Assembly: GCA_945913015.1 (NCBI GenBank)
Contig: CAMECH010000012.1
Coordinates: forward strand, 1 to 64,000
Length of the DNA stretch: 64,000 nucleotides
Direction: 5' to 3'
Source: an uncultured Bacteroides sp.
GTDB taxonomy: Bacteria > Bacillota > Clostridia > Lachnospirales > Lachnospiraceae
Each line of letters starts with the position of its first letter. Within the stretch, counting starts at the first letter, position 1. A program made the position numbers and the translations under genes. Of the stretch, positions 55,655-64,000 are shown in pieces. The notes below the pieces were generated by a model. That model was not told the DNA's origin and made no database searches. It saw only the letters and a list, made by a program, of their open reading frames with translations.

Positions 55655-57049
55655 TCAATGCGTTGACACATACGTCGTTGCCTCAGAAATATATCTGCTC
55701 GTCGGGAAATTAGTAACTATATACTGATAGTATTTCTTGGCATTATCAACCTGGTCAAGCGCTACATATGCTTTAGCACTGTAATATGCTGCATCGACCT
55801 TTGTACTGTCTAATTTATAAGCAACCGTCAGGTCTTCAACCGCCTGACTGTATTTTCCTTTTGCATAATTTGAATATCCTGTATTATACAGCTCATTGGC
55901 TGCAGTTGCCGTCGTCGCCGCTGCTATTGTATTATAAAGGCTCTTTGCATTATCAGACGGCAGTGCACTGACATCAATATCCACAAGATACTTGGCAGCC
56001 TTCGTCGGCTCATTGGCAATATATGCGTTGGCAGCATCAATTACTGCCGTGAGAAGCTTATTATTGCCATCTACACCTGAGATACTCTGCAGTTTCTCAT
56101 TGAGTGCATCCCTTTCGGCAGTTACATCCTGCAGCTGCTTTGTAAGCGAATTAAGCTCTGCATTGCCATTGGAAAGCTTCTCGCTGTACTCAAGAATGCT
56201 CTGGTTATAATCGTTAGTCAGACCTTTATACCTTGCAGGCGTAATCAAAAACCATATCAGCGCCGCTCCGATCAGTGCTCCGACAAGAATATTAATTATC
56301 GTTATTGCACCGTTACTCGGCTCCTTGTATGAGGAATGCGGCATAATGACATCATTGCCGTTAAGCGGCTGCGACTCAATATTCTTCTGCCTGTGCTTAG
56401 GAAGGAAGCTGTCCTGGGCTTCATTCGACTTACTGCTTTCAAATCCCTTAAGTTCCCTCAGATACCTTCTTGCAAATGTATTATTAACATCAGATTTCAA
56501 AACTGTGTTGAGACATTTTCTTGCCCTGCCGAATTCTCTCTCCTGCATATACAGAAGTGCAAGCAAAAGCTGTGCCTTTATGAATTTAGGGTTCTGAGTT
56601 GTAACTTTCTTAAGCTGTATTACAGCAATATCTGTATTTCCATCTTTTGCTGCGGCAAGTGCTACATTAAATTTCTTGATATTTTGTGTTGTCGCCTCAA
56701 ACTTTGCCTGATTTGACTGAATCCTTGTTATGTAGCTTCCTGCAATATTCTTTTCGGGCTTAATATTTTTACTTATAACCCATTCACTTAAAGCCTCAAC
56801 CACATCACCCATTTCACAATAAATTAAAGCCAGAAGATTGCGGGCTTTAATATTATTCTTATTGTACATAAGGCTTGTCCTGAGACTTTCCACTGCACCC
56901 GTAAGGTCTCGTACCTGTGCTTTCTCAAGCCCCCGGTTATAATATGCATTTGATGCGTAAACAGCCGCTTTATATGCTGATACATCCGCGCCGCATTTAG
57001 GACACGTTGTACCGCCTGACAACTGTGTACCACAATGGTAACATTTCAT
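55655..57049 (-). CDS. Zinc-ribbon TPR membrane protein
   Basis: Function unknown. The 464 residues begin with a zinc ribbon (CYHC, CPKC), followed by TPR repeats (about 35-200), a membrane helix (about 250-272), a coiled coil (about 275-325) and more TPR-like repeats to the end. Such proteins usually act as scaffolds. The start at 57049 has GGAG upstream; an in-frame ATG at 57061 would add 4 residues. It is downstream of folC and the small gene in the same direction. Confidence 0.85.
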   Translation of the reverse strand: MKCYHCGTQLSGGTTCPKCGADVSAYKAAVYASNAYYNRGLEKAQVRDLTGAVESLRTSLMYNKNNIKARNLLALIYCEMGDVVEALSEWVISKNIKPEKNIAGSYITRIQSNQAKFEATTQNIKKFNVALAAAKDGNTDIAVIQLKKVTTQNPKFIKAQLLLALLYMQEREFGRARKCLNTVLKSDVNNTFARRYLRELKGFESSKSNEAQDSFLPKHRQKNIESQPLNGNDVIMPHSSYKEPSNGAITIINILVGALIGAALIWFLITPARYKGLTNDYNQSILEYSEKLSNGNAELNSLTKQLQDVTAERDALNEKLQSISGVDGNNKLLTAVIDAANAYIANEPTKAAKYLVDIDVSALPSDNAKSLYNTIAAATTATAANELYNTGYSNYAKGKYSQAVEDLTVAYKLDSTKVDAAYYSAKAYVALDQVDNAKKYYQYIVTNFPTSRYISEATTYVSTH

Positions 57050-57067
57050 GTTTCTCTCCAATCCAAA

Positions 57068-57214
57068 CTAACTGTTGCTCTTATCTGCGTCAGCCAGAAT
57101 TTTACCGATAATATCCGTTATATCAGGCATGTCCTTATTGTAAATAGCATCTTCTGCATCTTCAACCTCAAGACTTGGCTGAAACTTTTTAATTTCCTCA
57201 TCAAAATCTATCAT
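57068..57214 (-). CDS. 48-residue acidic protein coupled to folC
   Basis: Too short for most gene finders. It starts with ATG at 57212-57214, which overlaps the folC stop by 4 bases (ATGA), a sign of coupled translation. The product is MIDFDEEIKKFQPSLEVEDA followed by 28 residues ending ADADKSNS; it is acidic and predicted helical, without a membrane helix. I do not recognise a family. Confidence 0.7.
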   Translation of the reverse strand: MIDFDEEIKKFQPSLEVEDAEDAIYNKDMPDITDIIGKILADADKSNS

Positions 57215-58539
57215 AACGATAAACCTGCCTTTCTCACTTCACCTGCAAGATACAAAGAACCGGCACAAAACAGCGTTGTGTCTTTGCCGCATGCGGTTCT
57301 GCCCACATTGACGGCCTCTGAAATATCTGCTTCGGCAATCACCAGCGTATCCGTATATTTTCCAAACTCCTCCGCGATTTTCCCGGCAGACAGACATCTT
57401 GCACCCTCAATCTGTGTTACCACAAATGCATCAAAAATTCTGCTTTTGCAAATCTCTTCTATCATACAGTCATAATTTTTATCATTGACTGCCGAAAACA
57501 ATAGCGCAAAGGCTCCTCCGGTTAATTCTTTCATGCTTCCGGCTGTTTCAAGAAAAGACGCTATACCATCAGGATTATGTGCCCCGTCAACATAAATTCC
57601 CGGCGCAATCAGTTCCATCCTGCCTTCCCAGCTTGTCCCTGCAATAGCCCTTCTGATACACTCAAGCCACTCTTTCTGTCCAAGCTCCGAAATTGCACTG
57701 CCAAACGTCCCATTATCCTTAAGTACCCCCGCCGCAGTAAGTGCAAGCGAAGCATTCATAACCTGATACTTTGCAGGCGTACTTATCCTGAAAACATTAT
57801 CTTTATAATAAATGTTATTTAGCGAAAAATCAATATGTTTAACCGCATTTTCACGAATTTCACATTGTCCTTTTTCGACACCGTATGCAAAAATTCCCGC
57901 CTCTTTTGCACGTTTTTCTATCACATGTGAATATGGCTCTCCCGCAATATAAACAAGAGGTGCCGACGGTTTTATTATCCCTGCTTTTTCAGCAGCAATC
58001 TTCTCCACCGTATTTCCAAGTATCGCAACATGGTCAAGGCTTATTGAAGTTATTATTGTAAGTATAGGACTTTCCACTGCATTGGTCGAATCCAGCCTTC
58101 CTCCAAGCCCTGTTTCCATAATTACGGCATCTGCATTTTCATGTGCATAATACAAAAATGCTATCGCCACAAAAAAATCAAAATACGAAATCTGTCCAAA
58201 GCCCTCCTGTATAAGCTCAAGTTCAACTTTATGCACAAGTTCATAATATTTAAGAAAATCCTCATCGCTTATGTCTTTACCGTCAATTCGTATGCGCTCA
58301 TTTTCCCTTATTAAATGCGGTGAAGTAAACACACCGGTTTTAAGACCGCACTCCATCAGAATTGATGCAAGATACATACAAGTTGAGCCTTTTCCGTTGG
58401 TTCCTGCGACATGTATTATCTTTAATTTCTGCTCAGGATTCCCGAGCTTATCAAGCACTGCCTTCGTACATTCAACCCCGGGCTTATTGCCGTACCTTGA
58501 CACACTGTTTATATGATTAATTGCCTCTTCCCAAGTCAT
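57211..58539 (-). CDS. folC: Folylpolyglutamate synthase / dihydrofolate synthase
   Basis: Adds glutamates to folates, and in many bacteria also makes dihydrofolate. The 442 residues contain the P-loop GTNGKGSTCMYLA and TGLGGRLDSTNAV, with the C-terminal domain starting near GIYVDGAHNPDG. It overlaps the 48-residue gene at its end. Confidence 0.95.
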   Translation of the reverse strand: MTWEEAINHINSVSRYGNKPGVECTKAVLDKLGNPEQKLKIIHVAGTNGKGSTCMYLASILMECGLKTGVFTSPHLIRENERIRIDGKDISDEDFLKYYELVHKVELELIQEGFGQISYFDFFVAIAFLYYAHENADAVIMETGLGGRLDSTNAVESPILTIITSISLDHVAILGNTVEKIAAEKAGIIKPSAPLVYIAGEPYSHVIEKRAKEAGIFAYGVEKGQCEIRENAVKHIDFSLNNIYYKDNVFRISTPAKYQVMNASLALTAAGVLKDNGTFGSAISELGQKEWLECIRRAIAGTSWEGRMELIAPGIYVDGAHNPDGIASFLETAGSMKELTGGAFALLFSAVNDKNYDCMIEEICKSRIFDAFVVTQIEGARCLSAGKIAEEFGKYTDTLVIAEADISEAVNVGRTACGKDTTLFCAGSLYLAGEVRKAGLSL

Positions 58540-58580
58540 GCTATTTTGTCAAAACCTTTCAAAAATGTTTTTATACTGCT

Positions 58581-60155
58581 TTATATTATTTTTCTTATAT
58601 ACGTTCTCGAATACAGTACTTTTGCATCCCTGCCGGGGCTTACCAGACATTTTATTCCATTATAGCGGATAACTCCGCCGTCCTGTTCTTCCTCTTCAAT
58701 AAACATGCTGTATGCCTCAGTTCTTCTGCTGTCATGCATTTCTTTCAGGTATTCCTCAAGCTTTAAAAGTTCCGACCTTGTAAATGCAGTCACAGCAGTA
58801 CTGAATACAATTTCATCAAATTTAAATCTGAAAAAATATGCTTTCCACTGCAATGCAAGCTCCCTGCTCTTTTTGGCTATCATTGCGTCCGTGTCTGACC
58901 TCAGCTCTGCAAACTCCCCTTCCATCTGTCTTATGAGTTCCTGTTTCTGCATAAGACGGTTGCCGGTTTCATCCATCTGCGCTTCTGCTCTTTCCAATGC
59001 CTCCTGTGCCCAGTCCCTGTTTCTGCTCGCCTTTGTCACATCTGCATAGTAGCGCTTTGTTTCGTCTTTTGTCTTCATTGTACCGGCATTTGTATATTCT
59101 TCTTTTTTGTCTTCCAGCTCTTTCCACGCATCATCCGCCTTCTTCTTATCCTCCAGTGCGCCAAGATACTGCATTTTTGCTTTCTCCAGCTTCTCGCTTA
59201 TCTTTTCGGCTTCCTTAGATTGTTCTTCAATCCGCTTTTGAAAATCTCTGCGCCGCTTTATGCTAAGCCAATATTCCTTCTCCGCCTCATCAATTGCTTC
59301 CATTCTTGTTCCCTGAACAAAGCTCGGCAGCAAATCTGTTGCAAATGTAAACTTACGTCCATATGATTTCAGGGCAAGCCACACAAGTTCTGCCAACAGC
59401 ACTCTCGGTATACGGTTAAGCGAGATAAGCTGGTCAAATACTGTTGACACCCTGAGTCCCGTCACGTTAAACGGTTCAAATCCCATCGCCGTAACAACCA
59501 GCTCCAGTTTAGCAGTTCCGCTCTCCCTTCTGATTGATTTTCCTATTCCCACACCTGAAAACTCAGTCGGATTAATTTTCTTTGCGAGGTCTCTCATAAC
59601 CTCAATAGGAACTTTATTCAGTGCCGCCTGAATTTTTCTGTCTGTCTGTTTTATCTCATCCGCAGTCTCTGACTGAAGAATCTTATGAAGTCTTGCAAGC
59701 AGTCTCTCATTATATTTCTCTGTAATCATCACTGCAATATTTGCAGGAGAAACATTTTCACCTATTGAAAAGACCTTTGCCGCCTCACGTATAATCCAAA
59801 CCGACAAAGTCTCCCGGTCCATAAGTTCCGGTATAACCCCCGAATCAAGTTCCCTGCATTTTGCATAAAGTTCATTATTGAAATGCTCATTAAGCTCAGC
59901 CCTGCTCATTGACTCCATCTGTTCAGACTGAGCCCGGACCATATCAACAATAGTAACCACCTGATAATCAATGCGTGAGTTTCCTTCTGTATTATTGGGA
60001 TTAACAATGAGATTTGCCAGCTCTGCCAGTTTCCCAAGCACGCGTTTCCCTGTCTCAGCCGCAGCATTTGACAATGAAACACAGCGCATCAATGCTATTT
60101 CCGTGCGCAATTCATCATCTGTAATTTTTTCGACTGCACTGAACAAGTTCGGCAT
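58581..60155 (-). CDS. Unknown coiled-coil protein
   Basis: I do not recognise a family. The 524 residues have no signal peptide or membrane helix. The first 290 are mixed helical, with segments such as VPIEVMRDLAKKINPTEFSG. Residues about 300-430 form a long, highly charged coiled coil. The last 95 are compact (FRFKFDEIVFSTAVTAFTRS). A strong GGAGGTGAG ribosome site precedes the ATG, and the upstream region is rich in TATAAT-like boxes (60160-60215). It stands alone behind folC. Confidence 0.8.
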   Translation of the reverse strand: MPNLFSAVEKITDDELRTEIALMRCVSLSNAAAETGKRVLGKLAELANLIVNPNNTEGNSRIDYQVVTIVDMVRAQSEQMESMSRAELNEHFNNELYAKCRELDSGVIPELMDRETLSVWIIREAAKVFSIGENVSPANIAVMITEKYNERLLARLHKILQSETADEIKQTDRKIQAALNKVPIEVMRDLAKKINPTEFSGVGIGKSIRRESGTAKLELVVTAMGFEPFNVTGLRVSTVFDQLISLNRIPRVLLAELVWLALKSYGRKFTFATDLLPSFVQGTRMEAIDEAEKEYWLSIKRRRDFQKRIEEQSKEAEKISEKLEKAKMQYLGALEDKKKADDAWKELEDKKEEYTNAGTMKTKDETKRYYADVTKASRNRDWAQEALERAEAQMDETGNRLMQKQELIRQMEGEFAELRSDTDAMIAKKSRELALQWKAYFFRFKFDEIVFSTAVTAFTRSELLKLEEYLKEMHDSRRTEAYSMFIEEEEQDGGVIRYNGIKCLVSPGRDAKVLYSRTYIRKII

Positions 60156-60308
60156 AATCTCACCTCCGTATCCGTTATAATATTTTTATTATAATAGATA
60201 CATTATAATAAATTATGCCTAAAATAAAAAGACCTATAAATCATTTGTTGCCGTTTGTCGTCAGCTGCCCATGTAATTCTATTTTTAAGTTTCAAAAACC
60301 GAAAGTTA

Positions 60309-61298
60309 TCATTCTAACATTTTTTCCATTCCGCTTCCGGTTTCGTTTTCCGACATTACTTGAAATCCTAAACTGCGGTAAAATGGCTCTTTCCCTTTAG
60401 CCACTCTGAGGTCAATGCATGTTTTCCAGTTTTCTTTCAATGTGCTTCTGATATAGTTTTCTGAAAAACGATAAAGTAAAGTACCTGCCATCTGCCCCTG
60501 AAAGTCCCTGCGTACAATAAAATCTTTCATAAACCAGTGCATACCATAATCGCCAAGCCAGCTGATTGTTGCCACAGCTTCTCCTCTATATCGTACAATA
60601 AATGTTTTTGTGCTGTTTTTAAGGGTACATTCCATCTGCTCCCTTGGAGGACAATTCCAACCGGCTGAAGCATACAATGCTTCAAACTCCTCAACGCTCA
60701 TATCCTGACTTATTGTGTAATAGTCAATTGAGAGAGCCTGCAATATCCTGAGTTCCCGTTTTTTTCGTTCCTCAAGACATTGAATATATCCCTCGTAGCC
60801 CGACAGGCTGTTCTGCTTTCCGTATCCTTGCGATGTGTGGTAATCAATTACAGCGTTCATCCAGTTGATTCCTCGCTCAGCAAGAACGCTGTCAACTGTC
60901 TCTTTTGTGTCAGTTTTGTCTATGTAAATTATGATAGGTTTCAAAGGCTTGATGATTTCACCTATCTCTGCAATATATTTCAGGGAGGCTTCTTCCGGCA
61001 TGCCAAATCTCATCATCGTTTCACACATCGGATTCTGTAAAAAAATGCAGTTGAAAACATATATTGTGTCTTTGTCAGCGTTTTCCACAAAGGACTGCCA
61101 CTTTCTGAGTATTTTCTCCCTCTCTGTTGCAAAATCCGGGAAATCATAATCAGCATAATCAGCAGGGTGTTCCTGTGCGCCTTCATCAACACAGCAGACC
61201 TTCTTCCTTTTTTCCTTTAGCACCTCAGCAATCATGTCAGCTGTTGTACTTTTTCCGCTGCCCGGAAGTCCTTCTACTATAATCAAATTTGTTCTCAT
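60309..61298 (-). CDS. P-loop kinase-like domain fused to a GNAT acetyltransferase
   Basis: The 329 residues join two domains. Residues 1 to about 205 are a nucleotide-binding domain with the P-loop GLPGSGKST (10-18) and the helical lid of small-molecule kinases. From about 212 a GNAT acetyltransferase follows, with KDFIVRRDFQGQMAGTLLY as the acetyl-CoA loop and FYRSLGFQVM at the end. A good GGGAG precedes the ATG. The substrate is unknown; modification of a small molecule by two activities is conceivable. Confidence 0.82.
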   Translation of the reverse strand: MRTNLIIVEGLPGSGKSTTADMIAEVLKEKRKKVCCVDEGAQEHPADYADYDFPDFATEREKILRKWQSFVENADKDTIYVFNCIFLQNPMCETMMRFGMPEEASLKYIAEIGEIIKPLKPIIIYIDKTDTKETVDSVLAERGINWMNAVIDYHTSQGYGKQNSLSGYEGYIQCLEERKKRELRILQALSIDYYTISQDMSVEEFEALYASAGWNCPPREQMECTLKNSTKTFIVRYRGEAVATISWLGDYGMHWFMKDFIVRRDFQGQMAGTLLYRFSENYIRSTLKENWKTCIDLRVAKGKEPFYRSLGFQVMSENETGSGMEKMLE

Positions 61299-61455
61299 AA
61301 ATGTCTCCCATAAATTCCGATTTGCTGTTATAAATTAATATCAATTTCGTACTTATCATCAACAAGCACATAGTTTACATTGTGATTTACAGCAGGTTCT
61401 CAAGGCAATAGTATCTATAATTAAAATAATCATTATTCTCTTCCATTCCCATAAG
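61299..61455 (-). other. Gap with short coding-like remnants
   Basis: Two very short open stretches on the minus strand (a 21-codon one starting at 61443 and a frame-shifted one ending at 61332 in DDKYEIDINL) look like the debris of a gene. Neither is convincing as a functional gene. Confidence 0.3.
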
Positions 61456-61911
61456 TTAATTTTTTTGTTTCTCCATTACATAGTTCGTCAGAGAAATTTC
61501 ATTTCTAATAACCTGTTGCTCTTTAATTACTTTATATCCTCTTTGTTCAAAGAAGGTTTTAGCAGTAATGGACGCATGTGTTACTATTTTATTTGCATTG
61601 ACCCACTGCTCCAATTCATCGCAGATAGCAGAAGCAATCCCCTGTCTTTGATAATCTTTGTGCACATACAATCTGTCAAAATATCCGTTTTTATCAATAT
61701 CTCCAAAACCTACGATAATATCATTTTTGATAGCAACTATCGTAAAATGTTCCAAAAAAGAGTTGTCCCATTCATTCAGGTTCACATTGCCGGTTGCCCA
61801 TACATCTAATTGCTCTTTGGTATAGTCTTTTGCATTTACATTATGAACTGTTTGATAAAACAATTCTGCTAAAAACTCACAATCGGAAGTATTATACCTT
61901 CTAAGAAACAT
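61456..61911 (-). CDS. GNAT family N-acetyltransferase
   Basis: The 151 residues have the GNAT fold with the acetyl-CoA motif VHKDYQRQGIASAICDELE (about residues 85-103). FFEQRGYKVIKEQ lies near the C-terminus. The substrate cannot be told. GAGG lies upstream of the ATG. It is in the same direction as the kinase-GNAT fusion. Confidence 0.88.
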   Translation of the reverse strand: MFLRRYNTSDCEFLAELFYQTVHNVNAKDYTKEQLDVWATGNVNLNEWDNSFLEHFTIVAIKNDIIVGFGDIDKNGYFDRLYVHKDYQRQGIASAICDELEQWVNANKIVTHASITAKTFFEQRGYKVIKEQQVIRNEISLTNYVMEKQKN

Positions 61912-61985
61912 AATGCATTACCTCGTCAAGTTTCCTAATAATTATACCATGACGGCAGCAGTTTGAAAACTCTGCCGCATTACAC

Positions 61986-62028
61986 AAAAAAAGCGCAAAG
62001 CACGAACCTGTAAAGCTCTGCTTTGCGC
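61986..62028 (-). terminator. Terminator of the tRNA-Leu gene
   Basis: GCGCAAAGCA and TGCTTTGCGC pair perfectly, followed on the minus strand by seven T. It is 7 bases past the tRNA. Confidence 0.9.
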
Positions 62029-62035
62029 CATGAAG

Positions 62036-62115
62036 TGCGGGTAACAGGACTTGAACCTGCACGGTCTCCCACTAGAACCTAAATCTAGCGCGTCTGCCAA
62101 TTCCGCCATACCCGC
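62036..62115 (-). tRNA. tRNA-Leu (anticodon UAG)
   Basis: Acceptor arms GCGGGTA and TACCCGC pair perfectly. The anticodon stem CTAGA/TCTAG holds the loop TTTAGGT with anticodon TAG, and the T loop GTTCAAGTC is standard. The variable arm GTGGGAGACCGTGC is of the long class-II type, as in leucine tRNAs. The CCA end is not encoded. Confidence 0.95.
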
Positions 62116-62246
62116 AAATTAGTATTATCATACCATTTTGGCGCACTGCCGTCAATGGTACATTGCCTAATCCTTATAAATATCCCTATAAATAATACGC
62201 GCATATTTTTTGTCTTTTTTCATATACTTTCTTCAGGGAGGTGCCT

Positions 62247-62765
62247 ATGAAACTTTCTTTAAAACAGACTGAAATCTATTGTTTTATTATTGCATCCATA
62301 CTTGGTGTCCTTTTTCACTTTGTATATGAATGGAGCGGCAATAATCCGATAGCCGGACTATTCTTTCCTGTAAATGAGTCAACCTGGGAGCATTTAAAGC
62401 TCATTTTCTTTCCGATTCTTATTACATCAGTATTAGAATACAAAATGCTTAATTTTCGCCCGGACTGCTTTATCTGTACCAAGCTTGTTTCGTCGCTTAC
62501 AGGCATGCTTGTCACAGTAGTCCTTTTCTATACGTACAGCGGTGTACTCGGTAAAAATATCGACTTTCTCAATATTGCCATATTTTTTATTGCAATGGCA
62601 ACCGCATGGATTTACAGCTACCGGACTTTTTCTTCAGGCAAAAATGTATGCCATTTAAGCCATGCAGGAAAATGGGTGTGCATATTATCAGTACTGATTG
62701 TAATTTTGCTTTTCTTCATTTTTACAGTATCACCGCCGGGCATCGCATTATTTCAGGCACCATAA
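62247..62765 (+). CDS. DUF6512-like small membrane protein
   Basis: The 172 residues have five to six membrane helices. NESTWEHLKLIFFP (about residues 43-56) is typical of a family of unknown function listed as DUF6512. AGGGAGG lies 5 bases before the ATG at 62247. Its stop lies 13 bases inside the convergent glycosyltransferase gene. Confidence 0.8.
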   Translation: MKLSLKQTEIYCFIIASILGVLFHFVYEWSGNNPIAGLFFPVNESTWEHLKLIFFPILITSVLEYKMLNFRPDCFICTKLVSSLTGMLVTVVLFYTYSGVLGKNIDFLNIAIFFIAMATAWIYSYRTFSSGKNVCHLSHAGKWVCILSVLIVILLFFIFTVSPPGIALFQAP

Positions 62766-63988
62766 AATAACCGCTCAATGTCTTTTGCCCTGCAGGCCCA
62801 TGTGTGCGCATTGACAGCCGTTTCATACCCGGCGCCGGCAACCGTCTCCATACGTTCTTCGTCATCAAGAAGCTGCCGCACGGTATCTGCCAGCAAATCC
62901 ATATTTTTAAGGGGATAAAAAAAAATATCTGTTCCATCCCGAAGTATTTCCCGCAGATACAGGCTGTCATCACTCACGCTCACCGCACCGTTAAGCATAG
63001 TATTAAAAATGCGGTCATGCGCCCCGTCTTTAAACCACGGCATGACGTTTAGCGAAATCTTTGACTGTGCAATTGCGTCAAGACACTGCTGCGAACTGCA
63101 TCCGCCATGACAAATTATATTTTCAGGGTGCACACATGGCAGTACATCCCATCCTTCGCCAAATGTATGTATTTTGACACCGGCATCCGCAATTGCCGCA
63201 ACTGCCCTGCCACGAAACTCAAATCTGCTCCACAGGTCAATAAAAATCATATTGGCATAGCATGATTTAAGGTCATCATCCGAAAGCTCTCCCTCGTCCT
63301 CAAGCGCCTTGCGAAGCATCGGCTCTGCCACCTCCTCAAGAGTCTTTTCCGGGTGTTCAAGCTGTTCTGCCAGGATTTCATGATAAAAGTCAATATATTC
63401 TTTATCGAGATGCGCAATATATTTTTCAAATGTCTCCGGTCTCGTATAATTTCCGGTCATCACAACTTGCATCGGCCTTTTTGCAAGCGGTATCATACTC
63501 TCTCCGGTCTCAAGATGTGTCCCTGCAAGCGGAATAAAACCACCGTTTCCAATATTATGGAAAAAGCGCCGCATATAGCGCTCATGATTCCTGTCAATAC
63601 TTATCTGCCTGTATCGGTTCGGAAGCTTTGCAAGATAGCGGTGATAATAAAACGGATGATCAAGCACCATATTTATACACAGTATATCCTCTTCATCCCA
63701 GAAAATGCTTCCATCCTCGCGGTACAGATACCTTTCGCCTGCAAGTCCGTTAAAATTAAATGAGAACATCACAACTGTCCCTTTAGCGGTCTTTACATCT
63801 TTAACAAAATGCTCAAGTCCCCTGTAGCTTTCTTCCTCGCGTAAAAGATTGTAAAAATAAATGGTGTATCCCATTTTATCCCATGCCTTTGCAAGCTCAT
63901 ATGCAAAAAACTCCTGAGTCTCCACACCTCCTGAAAAGAGCACAAGGCATGGCTTTTCCGGATTCTCTGACCGATATTTATGTTCCAT
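62753..63988 (-). CDS. CgeB-like glycosyltransferase
   Basis: The 411 residues have an N-terminal Rossmann-like half (LVLFSGGVETQEFFAYELA) and a C-terminal GT-B half (SKISLNVMPWFKDGAHDRIFNTMLNG and ADTVRQLLDDEERM), as in CgeB/DUF3880-type glycosyltransferases. In B. subtilis CgeB acts late in spore coat formation; relatives have other roles, so the target sugar is open. GGGGGGTG precedes the ATG, about 12 bases from the window end. Confidence 0.8.
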   Translation of the reverse strand: MEHKYRSENPEKPCLVLFSGGVETQEFFAYELAKAWDKMGYTIYFYNLLREEESYRGLEHFVKDVKTAKGTVVMFSFNFNGLAGERYLYREDGSIFWDEEDILCINMVLDHPFYYHRYLAKLPNRYRQISIDRNHERYMRRFFHNIGNGGFIPLAGTHLETGESMIPLAKRPMQVVMTGNYTRPETFEKYIAHLDKEYIDFYHEILAEQLEHPEKTLEEVAEPMLRKALEDEGELSDDDLKSCYANMIFIDLWSRFEFRGRAVAAIADAGVKIHTFGEGWDVLPCVHPENIICHGGCSSQQCLDAIAQSKISLNVMPWFKDGAHDRIFNTMLNGAVSVSDDSLYLREILRDGTDIFFYPLKNMDLLADTVRQLLDDEERMETVAGAGYETAVNAHTWACRAKDIERLFYGA

Positions 63989-64000
63989 CGGACACCCCCC

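Overview
The window looks like chromosome from a low-GC Firmicute of the family Lachnospiraceae. Its gene content (intracellular pectin breakdown, a FliD-like protein, spoIIA and spoVA sporulation genes, many zinc-ribbon membrane proteins) is most like Lachnospira (Eubacterium) eligens. That placement is inferred from gene content and style, not from a database match. Most genes are on the minus strand.

Layout. 1-2313: greA-lysS. 2411-14182: a pectin-oligosaccharide locus on the minus strand. It starts with a solute-binding lipoprotein and two CUT1-type permeases, one fused to a zinc ribbon. A CE12-type esterase, an ankyrin-GH43 fusion, a GH105 hydrolase, a GH28 polygalacturonase-family enzyme and an exporter-type ABC protein follow. 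None of the enzymes has a signal peptide, so the picture is import of oligosaccharides and cleavage in the cytoplasm. 14459-22563: housekeeping genes (YigZ, class A PBP, PlsC, PncB, Nudix) and a repeat-rich zinc-ribbon protein. 22645-34109: the rpmG-secE-nusG-rplKA-rplJL-rpoBC region, with visible promoters, an L10 leader with attenuator and an rplL-rpoB terminator. 34323-40062: an orphan FliD-like gene, an SPFH/ribbon-helix-helix operon with its own operator, an XRE/NapH-like pair and mtnN. 40155-46250: an AroA-HAD fusion and a heterodimeric ABC exporter. 46582-55618: a broken-up sporulation region (spoIIAA-spoIIAB-sigF, spoVAA-spoVAB, spoVAC) with an ECF sigma/RsiV-like pair, a zinc-ribbon protein and a methyltransferase between its parts, and a MITE-like element just left of it. 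55655-63988: TPR zinc-ribbon protein, a 48-codon gene coupled to folC, an unknown coiled-coil protein, a P-loop kinase-GNAT fusion, a GNAT, tRNA-Leu(UAG), a DUF6512-like membrane protein and a CgeB-like glycosyltransferase.

Most unusual points: (1) short tandem repeats at or just past the stop codons of at least nine genes, each with its own unit and several including the last codons plus the stop; (2) several domain fusions (ankyrin-GH43, zinc ribbon-permease, AroA-HAD, P-loop kinase-GNAT); (3) a 210-bp MITE-like palindrome with a 10-bp target duplication between a promoter and its gene; (4) a perfect palindrome on the start site of an operon that encodes a ribbon-helix-helix protein; (5) a large inverted repeat filling the leader of the spoIIA operon.

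No CRISPR array, rRNA, prophage or transposase gene was seen. Where an upstream in-frame start lay inside a promoter or lacked a ribosome site, the start with the better Shine-Dalgarno sequence was chosen and the reason is given.
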